A stretch of DNA of 41,501 nt from Pseudomonadales bacterium (lineage in GTDB: Bacteria; Pseudomonadota; Gammaproteobacteria; Pseudomonadales; Azotimanducaceae). A model generated the notes under the pieces. The model worked only from the letters and a program-made list of their open reading frames with translations, did not search any database and was not told where the DNA came from. Positions within the stretch are counted from its first letter, which is position 1. Each line of letters starts with the position of its first letter. The position numbers were made by a program, and so were the translations under genes. Of this stretch, positions 1-8,419 are shown piece after piece. Where the stretch lies: positions 1-41,501 of the forward strand of contig JASMJM010000125.1 in NCBI GenBank assembly GCA_030749725.1. The letters are read 5' to 3'.

Positions 1-137
1 TAAACACAAGCCGTATTGAGTGCGGGCGTCACCCGTGGGCCGTAGCAAAGCGAAGGAGGTGCGAAGCACCTTGACCCCGTGCGAAAGAAGGCTACTCAAC
101 CGGACGAAAGACTTGACAGAGTGTCTCAGGGCCTGAA
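1..137. other. Unassigned segment rich in short hairpins, upstream of a truncated acylase gene
   Basis: No reading frame here continues the acylase gene that follows; its frame is closed by TGA at 114-116. The segment holds several short perfect hairpins: AGGTGC-GAA-GCACCT near 57-71, GACA-GAG-TGTC near 115-125 and GCCTG-AAG-CAGGC near 131-143. That density of small stems resembles structured RNA, such as part of an intron or a repeat element. I could not match it to a group II intron end, RNase P RNA, tmRNA or a tRNA. It may be a mobile-element remnant, a recombination joint or an assembly joint. Confidence 0.3.
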
Positions 138-209
138 GCAGGCAGTCTGGGCTATGGATTCGGCTATGCCAAAGCAAGGGATGCTGTCTGCGTACTTGCA
201 CGTGCCTTC

Positions 210-2312
210 ATGATGGTCAATGGCGAGTTGTCCAAATACTTGGGTCCTGAAAACGGCAACTTGGAGAGCGACATTTTCCACAAGGCGCTGCTGGATCAGG
301 CAACCATCGATCGCTACAAGAAAGAGCAGCGTCAGGAAACGAATCAGATGAGCGATGGATTTGCTGCCGGTTTCAACCGATATCTTCACGACCACGGAGG
401 AGATTCTCTGCCGGAATCCTGCAGGGGAAAGCCGTGGGTCAGAGAAGTTACCCAGGCCGACATGTACCGACTATACATTGGATTCGGCATTCGTTATGGC
501 GTCGGTTACTTTATGAATGGGATTGCGAGGGCGGTGCCGCCAGCGGCGGATAGCAACTCAGCCAGCTCGTTCCTCATAGAGAATGCGTTATCTCTTGACC
601 CGACTCTATTCGGCAGTAATGCTTATGCACTGGGGAAAGCTGTGACTGCCAACGGCCGTGGCATGGTGCTCGGCAATCCACACTATCCGTGGCGAGGTCC
701 ATCACGCTTTCACATCGCGCACCTGACTATTCCCGGAGATCTGGATGTGATGGGTGTTGGATTGATTACCACGCCCTCGATCGGCATCGGCTTCAATCAG
801 CATATCGCCTGGAGTCACACGGTCTCAAGTGCGCTACGCTTCACCCTCTACGAACTCTCCCTGGTGAAGGACGATCCACTGTCCTACCGGTATGGTGACG
901 AGACCCGTCGACTTGATTTGAAGAGCGTCGAGATAGAGGTCAAAGCAGCGGACGCGACCCTAAAGAGGGAACAGCACTCAGTCTACATGAGCCATTATGG
1001 ACCGGTACTGGTAGACAAGGAACTGCCATGGAGCAGAGAGCGTCTGTATGCCATCAGGGATGTCAATCTGAATAACTATCGCTCTGCAGAACAGTATTAT
1101 CGCCTGAATCGGGCAACATCGATCGATGACGTCGCTGCCGCTTTGACTGAGGTGCAGGGGGTAGCGTTTGTAAACACGATCGCTGCTGATCGCTCCGGAG
1201 AAGCTTTCTATGCTGATATCTCAGCAATTCCCAACGTTGACCAGAAGATGATCGATAACTGTCAGAGCCAACACGTTAAACGTGTCTATGGCAGGCCCAT
1301 GGTGGTGCTGGATGGCTCAAATCCGGATTGCGAATGGCGCAGCGATGAGACAGCGGCAGCGCCCGGCGTCCTGCCTCCGGAAAAGCTGCCGATGCTGAGG
1401 AGGGAGGATTATGTTACCAATTCTAACGACTCCTACTGGCTCAGCAATCCCGAGCAACCGCTGGAGGGATTTTCACCTATTATCGGCAACGAGAGAACCG
1501 CCAGAAGCTTGCGGACCCGAGCCGGATTGAAATTCATCAGTGAGGTGATCGGTGGCGACCAACCGCAGAAGTTCACCCCCCGGAAACTGCAGGCGCTGAT
1601 GTTTAATCACCGAAATTTCGGCGCAGAACTGCTGCTGGACGATCTGCTGGCGATCTGTAGTGAGGACAAACAGGTGACGTTGCCAAAGGTCACTAACGAC
1701 GTTAGCAAGGCTTGCCAGGTATTAAGCGCGTGGGATCGACGCCAGGACCTCGACAGCCGCGGTGCCCAGGTGTACTCGGAATTCTGGCGCCGCGCCGCCC
1801 GGATTGAGGACCTCTATGCGGTACCGTTCGATCCAGGCGATCCGGTAAACACGCCGAGCGGTCTCAATCGGAAAAATAAAGTCGTCCGTAAAGCCATCAT
1901 GACAGCGCTGGCCGGAGCAGTGAAAGCACTGAAGGATGCCGACATCCCACTGGACGCTCCCTGGGGAGAGGTGCAATACAGCATGGACAATGGGGAGAAG
2001 ATCGGTATTCCCGGTGGTAGTGGGAGCAGCGGTATGTTCAGCAACATCAGCGCACCGCTGACAAAAGGCAAAGGATATACGCCTATCGTAGCCGGCAACA
2101 GCTACATTCAGGTAGTCACCTGGGATGATGACGGCAACCCGGATGCCAGCGCGGTACTGACATACTCTCAGTCCCAGCAGCCGAAATCACCCCACTTCGC
2201 CGACCAGACCCGGCTCTATTCCAAGGGCGAATGGGTCAAGCTGCCTTTTACCGAAGAGCAGATCGCAAAAGACCCTCAGTTGACGGAGTTGCGCTTAACG
2301 GGAACCAGGTGA
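210..2312 (+). CDS. Penicillin acylase family protein (Ntn hydrolase), 5'-truncated
   Basis: A member of the penicillin amidase / acyl-homoserine-lactone acylase family: periplasmic N-terminal-nucleophile hydrolases that cleave amides and mature by self-cleavage. The maturation site is visible as FGSNAYALG, with the nucleophile Ser136 (codon 615-617) directly after Gly135. Downstream come the NPHYPW block, the GFNQHIAWSHT block and the NSNDSYWLSNP block. The first ATG is at 210, but family-like sequence (GSLGYGFGYAKARD) runs in frame from about 138. An in-frame TGA at 114-116 closes the frame, and the signal peptide plus the first strand of the alpha chain are absent. The gene is therefore missing its natural 5' end, and the ATG at 210 lies inside a conserved segment. 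It is probably a non-functional remnant unless the missing part is an assembly artefact. The substrate cannot be assigned. Confidence 0.8.
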   Translation: MMVNGELSKYLGPENGNLESDIFHKALLDQATIDRYKKEQRQETNQMSDGFAAGFNRYLHDHGGDSLPESCRGKPWVREVTQADMYRLYIGFGIRYGVGYFMNGIARAVPPAADSNSASSFLIENALSLDPTLFGSNAYALGKAVTANGRGMVLGNPHYPWRGPSRFHIAHLTIPGDLDVMGVGLITTPSIGIGFNQHIAWSHTVSSALRFTLYELSLVKDDPLSYRYGDETRRLDLKSVEIEVKAADATLKREQHSVYMSHYGPVLVDKELPWSRERLYAIRDVNLNNYRSAEQYYRLNRATSIDDVAAALTEVQGVAFVNTIAADRSGEAFYADISAIPNVDQKMIDNCQSQHVKRVYGRPMVVLDGSNPDCEWRSDETAAAPGVLPPEKLPMLRREDYVTNSNDSYWLSNPEQPLEGFSPIIGNERTARSLRTRAGLKFISEVIGGDQPQKFTPRKLQALMFNHRNFGAELLLDDLLAICSEDKQVTLPKVTNDVSKACQVLSAWDRRQDLDSRGAQVYSEFWRRAARIEDLYAVPFDPGDPVNTPSGLNRKNKVVRKAIMTALAGAVKALKDADIPLDAPWGEVQYSMDNGEKIGIPGGSGSSGMFSNISAPLTKGKGYTPIVAGNSYIQVVTWDDDGNPDASAVLTYSQSQQPKSPHFADQTRLYSKGEWVKLPFTEEQIAKDPQLTELRLTGTR

Positions 2313-2354
2313 TCGTCCAGGCAGGATTTCGGCAGCAAGTGTAATGAAGACTCA

Positions 2355-2386
2355 GGGCACCTTGTCCAAATTGTCAGGTGCCTTCT
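2355..2386. terminator. Hairpin between convergent genes, probable bidirectional terminator
   Basis: GGCACCT at 2356-2362 pairs with AGGTGCC at 2376-2382, leaving a 13-nt loop, and TTCTCT follows on the plus strand. It lies in the 80-bp gap between the convergent acylase and PhyH genes, where a shared terminator is expected. The T-tract is weak. Confidence 0.5.
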
Positions 2387-2392
2387 CTAGCA

Positions 2393-3562
2393 CTAAATGG
2401 AAAGATCCTTCAGATTATAATCGAGGATAACCCGTTTGAAGTTGTCTTCGCTCCATCGATAGTCATCTTCCAACCCCGCAAAAGGCTGGTAGGTATATCG
2501 TTTTTCGTCCGCGTAGCGCTTTTGGCGTGCATCGATGGCGACGGCAATAACACTGGCGCGATCGAAGATACGTTGCTCGTCGTAGATCACCTCAGCGTCC
2601 TGGCCCAGTGCACCATGGGCGCCGAGGACCGATTTGCGACGATGGAAGCCGAAAGTCAGTGAGACTCGAATGTCCGGCGATGTGTTGGCGAACGAGCAGT
2701 GCAGTGCCTGTCGATTGACGATGGTCACGTCGCCCGCCTGACAGGTCAGCGGTACCGCGCCTGGCAGCCGTTCCGATCCGCCGTTTGCGGCGACCAGTTT
2801 CTTGATATCGATCCGCCCCATCTTGTGAGTCCCGGGCATCACCCACAAGCAGTTACCGAGGGTACTCGGGTAAAGCTGGACCTGGAAGTTGAACCCGTGG
2901 ATGCCTTCATCCCACTCAGGCGAATCCCAATGAGTGACACCATCCTGGTGCCAGGCAACCGAGCCACCCAGACCCGGCTGTTTGACAAAGATCGCATCGT
3001 TGAACGGGACGAAGTCCGCACCATTGATTGCCTCGGCAATGGCGAGCAAATGCGGATGACCGTAGAGTCGCAACCCGGATTCCATCGCCTGACACATGCC
3101 ACTCAAGAGATAAACCACATCCTCCGGAGCACCCTTGTCCGGGGTGGGCTGGGTCATCTGACTCGGATGTCGGCCACCGAGGAGTTCCGTGCCTCCCCAG
3201 GGATCTGAGAGGGGTTTGATGAATGTATAGGGGTTACGTTTAAACTCCTGGCCGAATGCAGGCCTGTTCTTTGCGTCCACCGTTGCACCGCGGTGGACCG
3301 GTGCTCGTTCCAGCATGTTGTCAATGCCGGCCCGAAGTTCCTCGATTTCCGCCTGTTCAATGACCCCTTCGAAAACGTATAGCCCATGTTGCCAATAGGC
3401 ATCGAGGATGTCCTGATGAAGCTTGCCACTAGCGTCCAGGCGCACCGGTCCTCGATTGCCCAACGCAGATGCCAGACGCTTTCCCTCGTGCATGTATTCA
3501 GCCATTCCCGCTGCGTGTTCTGCGGCGGTCGGCACGTGCGAGATATCAGGAGTCGGTTTCAT
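2393..3562 (-). CDS. Phytanoyl-CoA dioxygenase (PhyH) family protein
   Basis: A non-heme Fe(II)/2-oxoglutarate-dependent dioxygenase of the PhyH family, 389 aa, predicted cytosolic. The metal-binding facial triad is visible: His205 and Asp207 in WHQDGVTHWDSPEW, with the distal His288 in QALHCSFANTSPDIR. The Arg299 that follows is placed to bind 2-oxoglutarate. The fold core spans roughly residues 50-310; the C-terminal 80 residues are family-typical extension. PhyH proteins hydroxylate many kinds of substrate, from branched acyl-CoAs to small metabolites, so the name does not fix the substrate. The start ATG at 3562 is preceded by an AGAAGG-like ribosome site. The gene is convergent with the acylase remnant and divergent from the HTH gene at 3718. 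Nothing looks broken. Confidence 0.85.
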   Translation of the reverse strand: MKPTPDISHVPTAAEHAAGMAEYMHEGKRLASALGNRGPVRLDASGKLHQDILDAYWQHGLYVFEGVIEQAEIEELRAGIDNMLERAPVHRGATVDAKNRPAFGQEFKRNPYTFIKPLSDPWGGTELLGGRHPSQMTQPTPDKGAPEDVVYLLSGMCQAMESGLRLYGHPHLLAIAEAINGADFVPFNDAIFVKQPGLGGSVAWHQDGVTHWDSPEWDEGIHGFNFQVQLYPSTLGNCLWVMPGTHKMGRIDIKKLVAANGGSERLPGAVPLTCQAGDVTIVNRQALHCSFANTSPDIRVSLTFGFHRRKSVLGAHGALGQDAEVIYDEQRIFDRASVIAVAIDARQKRYADEKRYTYQPFAGLEDDYRWSEDNFKRVILDYNLKDLSI

Positions 3563-3710
3563 GATGTATGCCTTCTATTCTTCAGCTCCAAGGATAGGGA
3601 GTATATCTGATCGCCGTTCTTATCCACTACTCCCACAGGCCAATCAGTCCCAGTCAGGATCTCGAGACGACCCCTTGACGCCTTGATCAGCTCGGGTAAA
3701 GCAGTCATAA

Positions 3711-3730
3711 TATTATCATGTATGATAATA
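3711..3730. promoter_or_regulatory. Perfect palindrome over the HTH gene start codon, likely autoregulatory operator
   Basis: TATTATCAT (3711-3719) and ATGATAATA (3722-3730) are exact inverted repeats with a 2-nt spacer. The ATG start of the HTH gene (3718-3720) lies inside. A 9+2+9 perfect palindrome is what a dimeric XRE-type repressor would bind to control its own toxin-antitoxin operon. Binding here could also block translation initiation. Operator function is inferred; the symmetry is seen directly. Confidence 0.65.
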
Positions 3731-4221
3731 AATCCGCGCCACTGATCGGGCCACAGATCCGTAAACTGAGAACGGGTCGGGGCCTGACACTGCAGGAGCT
3801 GGCGCGACGAGCCGGGACCAGCGCGTCCGCACTACATCGATACGAAACGGGTTGGGATCGCTTCGAAATAGCGACTCTACGCCGTATAGCAACTGCCCTG
3901 GGCGGGCATCTGGAAGTCCGATTGCTTGCCGATGACATTCGTCCGGCGCCCACCAAGCCAGGCAATCGAGAGATACTCAGATTGCTGGCACCGCTCTTCT
4001 GGGACAAGCGCCTTACGTCTGCCGATCTTGAAGACCACACGCTTTGGGCGCTCTGTCGAGTGTTGATGTACGGCAATCGCAAACAGATGCAAGCCATGCG
4101 CCGCTACTGTGGTGATGACTTGATTCGCAGCGCCATCGCCCAACGTGGCGTCGACAGTCGAACACGCAGTTACTGGGAACTAATACTTGGCCAGGAACAT
4201 GCACCCCAAAGTACTCAGTAA
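3718..4221 (+). CDS. XRE-family HTH protein with C-terminal DUF6922-like region, putative antitoxin
   Basis: 167 aa. Residues ~8-60 form a lambda-repressor-like helix-turn-helix (IRKLRTGRGLTLQELARRAG, then SASALHRYE). Residues ~85-160 resemble the DUF6922-type module often encoded beside AbiEii-type nucleotidyltransferases; visible landmarks are LFWDKRLTSADLEDH, RVLMYGN and SYWELIL. The 3' end overlaps the start of the nucleotidyltransferase gene, so the two are translationally coupled. The inferred role is antitoxin and autorepressor acting on the palindrome that covers its own start codon. The DUF6922 assignment rests on remembered motif resemblance. Confidence 0.75.
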   Translation: MYDNKSAPLIGPQIRKLRTGRGLTLQELARRAGTSASALHRYETGWDRFEIATLRRIATALGGHLEVRLLADDIRPAPTKPGNREILRLLAPLFWDKRLTSADLEDHTLWALCRVLMYGNRKQMQAMRRYCGDDLIRSAIAQRGVDSRTRSYWELILGQEHAPQSTQ

Positions 4222-4822
4222 AAATGCCTGGAAAACCGTGCGACAGCTTGTTGCCGACGGCCTCGTCAACTCATGGACACTGGCAGGAGGAACCGGCCTT
4301 GCGTTGCAGCTTGGGCATCGTTACTCAGACGACCTGGACTTCTTCCGAGAGGATACATTTGATGTGGAACGACTGATCGGTGAGCTGGCACGCATCGGTC
4401 AGGTTCGAATTCAAAGTCGAACTCAGGATACACTCCACGTCTTTCTAGACGATCTTCGTGTCAGCTTTTTGACAGCTCAGGCACCATTGCTGTTCCCCGG
4501 CATCGGATACCGTGGCCTGATGTTGGCGGATTCGAGGGACATCGCAGTCATGAAGATGATCGCAATCGGTGGTCGCGGCAGTCGTAAGGACTTCATCGAT
4601 CTCTGTTTCATTCTTGACAGTGGTAGCAGTATCGAAAGTATCTTTGGGTTAATCGGACAGCGATTCGCCAACGTGGACTACAACGAATACCACCTGCAGA
4701 AAAGTCTGGTCTGGTTTGAAGACGCTGAAGTAGAGCCCATGCCGGCGATGATTCGTGAATTGCCGTGGACATCTGTAAAGACGAAGATAATCGAGGCGGT
4801 TCAAGGATTGTCCGGTTCATAA
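4199..4822 (+). CDS. AbiEii/AbiGii-type nucleotidyltransferase, putative toxin
   Basis: About 207 aa from ATG 4199. A TTG at 4187 adds four residues and has the better-spaced purine-rich upstream sequence (GGGAA), so it is a fair alternative. The nucleotidyltransferase signature is clear: LAGGTGLALQLGH with the Gly-Gly pair at about residues 30-31, then YSDDLDFF with the metal-binding Asp pair at about 45 and 47. A RKDFIDLCF block near residue 125 is also family-typical. Proteins of this family act as toxins of type IV or related toxin-antitoxin and abortive-infection systems by transferring nucleotides to RNA or protein. Pairing with an overlapping HTH gene supports a toxin-antitoxin module. 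The catalytic target is unknown. Confidence 0.75.
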   Translation: MHPKVLSKNAWKTVRQLVADGLVNSWTLAGGTGLALQLGHRYSDDLDFFREDTFDVERLIGELARIGQVRIQSRTQDTLHVFLDDLRVSFLTAQAPLLFPGIGYRGLMLADSRDIAVMKMIAIGGRGSRKDFIDLCFILDSGSSIESIFGLIGQRFANVDYNEYHLQKSLVWFEDAEVEPMPAMIRELPWTSVKTKIIEAVQGLSGS

Positions 4823-4891
4823 TCACCAGGATAAATGAGGGTGCCGCTCAGCTCTGACCCGACAATGGCACATGCTCGGCCAGGCAATGGG

Positions 4892-7800
4892 TCACCAGGC
4901 ATCGACAACCGGTCGCTTCTTGCCCACTCGCGGTGCCGGCGGCTTCACTGATTTCAAGAGACTGGCTACCCACCAACGGGTTTCAGCCGGGTCGATGGCG
5001 TCATCAACTCCAAACAGGGATGCGTTGTTGAGTGCCTTACCGTTCTCGTAGGCCCTGGCGACCATCTCTTCATATCGCGCCTTTCGTTCTTCGGCATCTT
5101 CGATAGCGGCCAGGTCTTCGCGATAGCCGAGCTTGACAGATCCTTCCAGGCCCATACCGCCGAACTCGCCTGTCGGCCAGGACGTGCTGAACATGGGAGC
5201 CTTAAACGAGCCACCGGCCATAGCAATGCCGCCCAGCCCGTATGACTTTCGCAGCACCACTGTGAAGAAGGGGACGGAAAGATTTGCACCGATCAGAAAC
5301 ATTCTGCTCGAGTGTCGAACCAATGCGGTCCTTTCGATTTCGGGCCCGACCATAATTCCGGGCGTGTCGCACAGGAATAGAATCGGGATGTCAAAGGCAT
5401 CGCAGAGCTGCATAAACCGAGCTCCCTTATCGGACCCGTCAGAATCGATGGCGCCGCCAAGGTGCATGGGGTTGTTGGCAATCACGCCAAGTGGCTTGCC
5501 ATCTACTCTGACCAACGAGGTAAGCATGCCAACACCGAAATCCTTGCGAATTTCAAGCACCGTATCGGTATCGGCAAGCGTCTCGATTACCTTGCGCACA
5601 TCGTACACGCGCAGTCTGTTCTCGGGAACGATGCGGCGCATGACTCGCTGGTCGGGTTCCTGCCACCGATCCAGGCTGCCCTGGAAATACGACAGGTATT
5701 TCTTGGCGACTTGCACGGCTTCTCGTTCATCTTCAACAGCGATGTCAACCACGCCGCTCGGAACCTGGATCGACATTGGTCCAATGTCCTCCGGCGTGAA
5801 GATGCCGAGACCGCCGCCTTCAATCATGGCGGGGCCCCCCATGCCGATGTTGGCATTGGCCGTCGCTATGATTACATCACAGCAACCAAGCAGGGATGCA
5901 TTACCTGCAAAACACCGACCGGAGGTGATGCCAACCATCGGCACCAGACCGGAAAGCGTCGCGAATCGAGAGAACGTCCTTCCGCCACCACCACCCTCTG
6001 TATCGCCAGGCCGCCCACCGCCTCCTTCGGCAAACAGCACCATGGGCATGCGACCCTGAGTCGCCACATCGATCATTCTGTCAGTCTTATTGTGATTGTG
6101 CGCACCTTGCGTGCCTGCGAATACGGTATAGTCGTAGGACATGACCACACAACGACATGCCGGGTCGCCGAACAGATCCTGATTGATCGCACCAACGCCC
6201 GTGATCATGCCATCTGCCGGGCTTTTTTCGATCAGTTCCGGGATGGAGCGTCGTCTCCTCTGGGCCGCCAGAACCAAAGGACCGTATTCCACAAACGTGC
6301 CCGATTCGCAGAGGTCATAGACGTTTTCCCGAGCAGTCCGCTGCGACGTAGCGCGGCGCCGTGCCACTGCTTTCGGTCGAGCGTCATCTTCAGTAAGCCC
6401 GCGCCTGTCCAGAATGGCCTTCAGATCGGGTCGAACCGCGTCAAGATCGATCTCCGCCGCGGCCGCTTCGTCGGTTTCCGAGATCTCGGTTTCCTCCATA
6501 AAGAGCAGTGGATGTCCAGTGTAGATCGTATCGGACATCTGCACTTCGATCTGTCGCACAATGCCGGATATTTCGGCCTTGATTTCGTGTTCCATCTTCA
6601 TGGAATCCATAATCAGCAGTGTCGAGCCAGCGCCGACCTCATCACCCTCGCTTACCTCAATACTAATGATGGTGCCCTGCATCGGGGCAAGGAGCGCTAC
6701 GGTACCGTCCGGAGTGACATAGTCCGCTGCTACCGGAATCGTCTCAGTTGGTGCAGGTGTGTTAACTGACGAGCCGGCCTGCCCGAAGGTGAGTACCGCC
6801 AGTGGATCGTTCGGGTCGATTTTCGCCCCCGCGTGGGTCGGTTGGGCAGCCGCTTCCGACTGGAAGTAATGTCGCTGATGATCAGCGCAGTTGGCCAGAA
6901 GCTCGGCCAGCCTCTGTTCGATGAACTGCGTGTGGAATTCAGTTTTCTGAAGGGCGCTGTGTTTCAGAATGCTCTGCAGGAAACTGACATTGGTCTGCAC
7001 GCCATCGATCCTAAACTCAGATAGAGCCCTGTAGATTCGGTTGACCACTTCATTGAAAGAGCCACCGGGCTTGTGAGCGATGATCTTGGCCAAGAGGGAG
7101 TCGAACGAAGGGTTGGTGCGGTAGCCCGTGTAGCCGTATGAATCCGTTCGAATACCGGGCCCACTGGGTGGATCAAAGACCTTCAGCTGTCCTCCTGATG
7201 GCACGGTGCTGCCATCATCTTTCATGGTCTCCATATTGACCCTGGCCTGAATGGCAAAGCCACTGGGCGCGTACTCGAGACCCAGTTGCTCGAGAGTCTC
7301 TCCCCCGGCGAGTCTCAATTGGATGGCGACCAGGTCGTAGCCTGTGACTTCTTCCGTGACCGTATGCTCAACCTGCAATCTGGGATTTGCCTCGATGAAA
7401 GCAAAACGGGAGTTGACCGTATTCACCAGAAACTCGAATGTGCCAAGGCTCCTGTAGTTGACCGATGCAGCAAGATCGGTCGCGGCCTTGTGGATCTGTT
7501 TAAGCAAGTCAGGATCAATACCAGGCGCTGGGGCCAACTCGAGTATCTTCTGGTGACGTCGCTGAATACTGCAATCCCGTTCACCCAAATGTATGACCGA
7601 GTTTCCATCGCCCACAATTTGCACTTCTATGTGTCTGGCTTCCGGTAGATATTCTTCAACGTATACATCCATCGAACCGAATGTGGAATTCGCCTCCGAC
7701 TGACATCTATTCAGCGCCTCTTCCAAGTCGTTAGGATCAGTTACCACTCGAATGCCCCGTCCGCCGCCACCATGCATGGCCTTGATCATCAATTGCGCAC

Positions 7801-8257
7801 CTTTATCCAGCGATGTCATGAAGGACTTGGCTTCAGCGTATGTAGTCGCTTTAACCGTACCTTCAAGTACGGGCACGCCCAATGCCGAGGCATAACTCCT
7901 GGCATTCGCCTTGTCACCGAAGAGTTCGAGGACCGGGGCTCCTGGACCCACCAGGTTAATGCCGGCCTCCTGGCACTCCCTGGCAAGACGCGGGTTCTCG
8001 CTCAGAAAACCATATCCGGGATGGATTGCATCGCATCGGTTGTCTTTGGCCACCTCGATAATCTGATCGATATCGAGATAGGCACCAGCCCCTTTACCTT
8101 CTAGTTGGAAGGCAGCATCAGCCTTTTGCGTGTGCAATGAGTCGGCGTCATCCTCAGAGTAGACGGCCGCAGTCGCGATACCGAGTTCTCCGGCACTGCG
8201 CATGACTCGAATTGCTATTTCGCCGCGATTAGCGATCATCAAGCGGGAAAAACGCAT
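4892..8257 (-). CDS. Fused acyl-CoA carboxylase: biotin carboxylase, BCCP and carboxyltransferase in one chain
   Basis: About 1121 aa. Residues 1-450 are biotin carboxylase: glycine-rich ATP loop HGGGGRG at ~164-170 and EANPRLQVEHTVTE at ~291-304 (numbered from the GTG at 8263). Residues ~520-590 are the biotinyl domain with MDSMKMEHE, the biotin Lys being ~556. Residues ~620-1110 are a carboxyltransferase in which both half-domains are joined; GGGGRPGDTEGGGGG and the LFLCDTPGIMVG block are visible. The reaction is ATP-dependent carboxylation of an acyl-CoA, probably acetyl- or propionyl-CoA, in the cytosol. The start is set at ATG 8257 because AAGGAG lies eight bases upstream; GTG 8263 would overlap the ribosome site. 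The fully fused layout contrasts with the usual two- or four-gene arrangement. Confidence 0.9.
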   Translation of the reverse strand: MRFSRLMIANRGEIAIRVMRSAGELGIATAAVYSEDDADSLHTQKADAAFQLEGKGAGAYLDIDQIIEVAKDNRCDAIHPGYGFLSENPRLARECQEAGINLVGPGAPVLELFGDKANARSYASALGVPVLEGTVKATTYAEAKSFMTSLDKGAQLMIKAMHGGGGRGIRVVTDPNDLEEALNRCQSEANSTFGSMDVYVEEYLPEARHIEVQIVGDGNSVIHLGERDCSIQRRHQKILELAPAPGIDPDLLKQIHKAATDLAASVNYRSLGTFEFLVNTVNSRFAFIEANPRLQVEHTVTEEVTGYDLVAIQLRLAGGETLEQLGLEYAPSGFAIQARVNMETMKDDGSTVPSGGQLKVFDPPSGPGIRTDSYGYTGYRTNPSFDSLLAKIIAHKPGGSFNEVVNRIYRALSEFRIDGVQTNVSFLQSILKHSALQKTEFHTQFIEQRLAELLANCADHQRHYFQSEAAAQPTHAGAKIDPNDPLAVLTFGQAGSSVNTPAPTETIPVAADYVTPDGTVALLAPMQGTIISIEVSEGDEVGAGSTLLIMDSMKMEHEIKAEISGIVRQIEVQMSDTIYTGHPLLFMEETEISETDEAAAAEIDLDAVRPDLKAILDRRGLTEDDARPKAVARRRATSQRTARENVYDLCESGTFVEYGPLVLAAQRRRRSIPELIEKSPADGMITGVGAINQDLFGDPACRCVVMSYDYTVFAGTQGAHNHNKTDRMIDVATQGRMPMVLFAEGGGGRPGDTEGGGGGRTFSRFATLSGLVPMVGITSGRCFAGNASLLGCCDVIIATANANIGMGGPAMIEGGGLGIFTPEDIGPMSIQVPSGVVDIAVEDEREAVQVAKKYLSYFQGSLDRWQEPDQRVMRRIVPENRLRVYDVRKVIETLADTDTVLEIRKDFGVGMLTSLVRVDGKPLGVIANNPMHLGGAIDSDGSDKGARFMQLCDAFDIPILFLCDTPGIMVGPEIERTALVRHSSRMFLIGANLSVPFFTVVLRKSYGLGGIAMAGGSFKAPMFSTSWPTGEFGGMGLEGSVKLGYREDLAAIEDAEERKARYEEMVARAYENGKALNNASLFGVDDAIDPAETRWWVASLLKSVKPPAPRVGKKRPVVDAW

Positions 8258-8324
8258 AATCACCTCTCCTTATTGTCGATCCGGCGGCGGATCCAATCGT
8301 CCTTGTAGGCAGATGCTCAGACCT

Positions 8325-8355
8325 GCAGGCGGTCAGGAATTTCGCGACCGCCTGC
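8325..8355. terminator. Strong 10-bp GC hairpin between M16 peptidase and carboxylase genes
   Basis: GCAGGCGGTC (8325-8334) pairs perfectly with GACCGCCTGC (8346-8355), with an 11-nt loop. It lies 65 bp downstream of the M16 peptidase stop and 70-100 bp upstream of the carboxylase start. No U-tract follows in the minus direction, so it is not a textbook intrinsic terminator. It may be an attenuator, an RNA-stabilizing stem or a Rho-assisted terminator. Confidence 0.4.
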
Positions 8356-8419
8356 TTAAAAGTTCGAGCTCTATGATTTCAAGCGCAGCCCCCTCGGTAC
8401 TAGGGGTTGCAGTCAGGTG

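Noticed and set aside
1-140. Group II intron end at the left edge
   Set aside because: Neither strand shows a GUGCG-type 5' end at the joint or a domain V/VI pair before the acylase sequence.
5133-6769. Long plus-strand open frames opposite the carboxylase gene
   Set aside because: They are antisense shadows of a conserved gene, with no family motifs and low-complexity proline-rich stretches.
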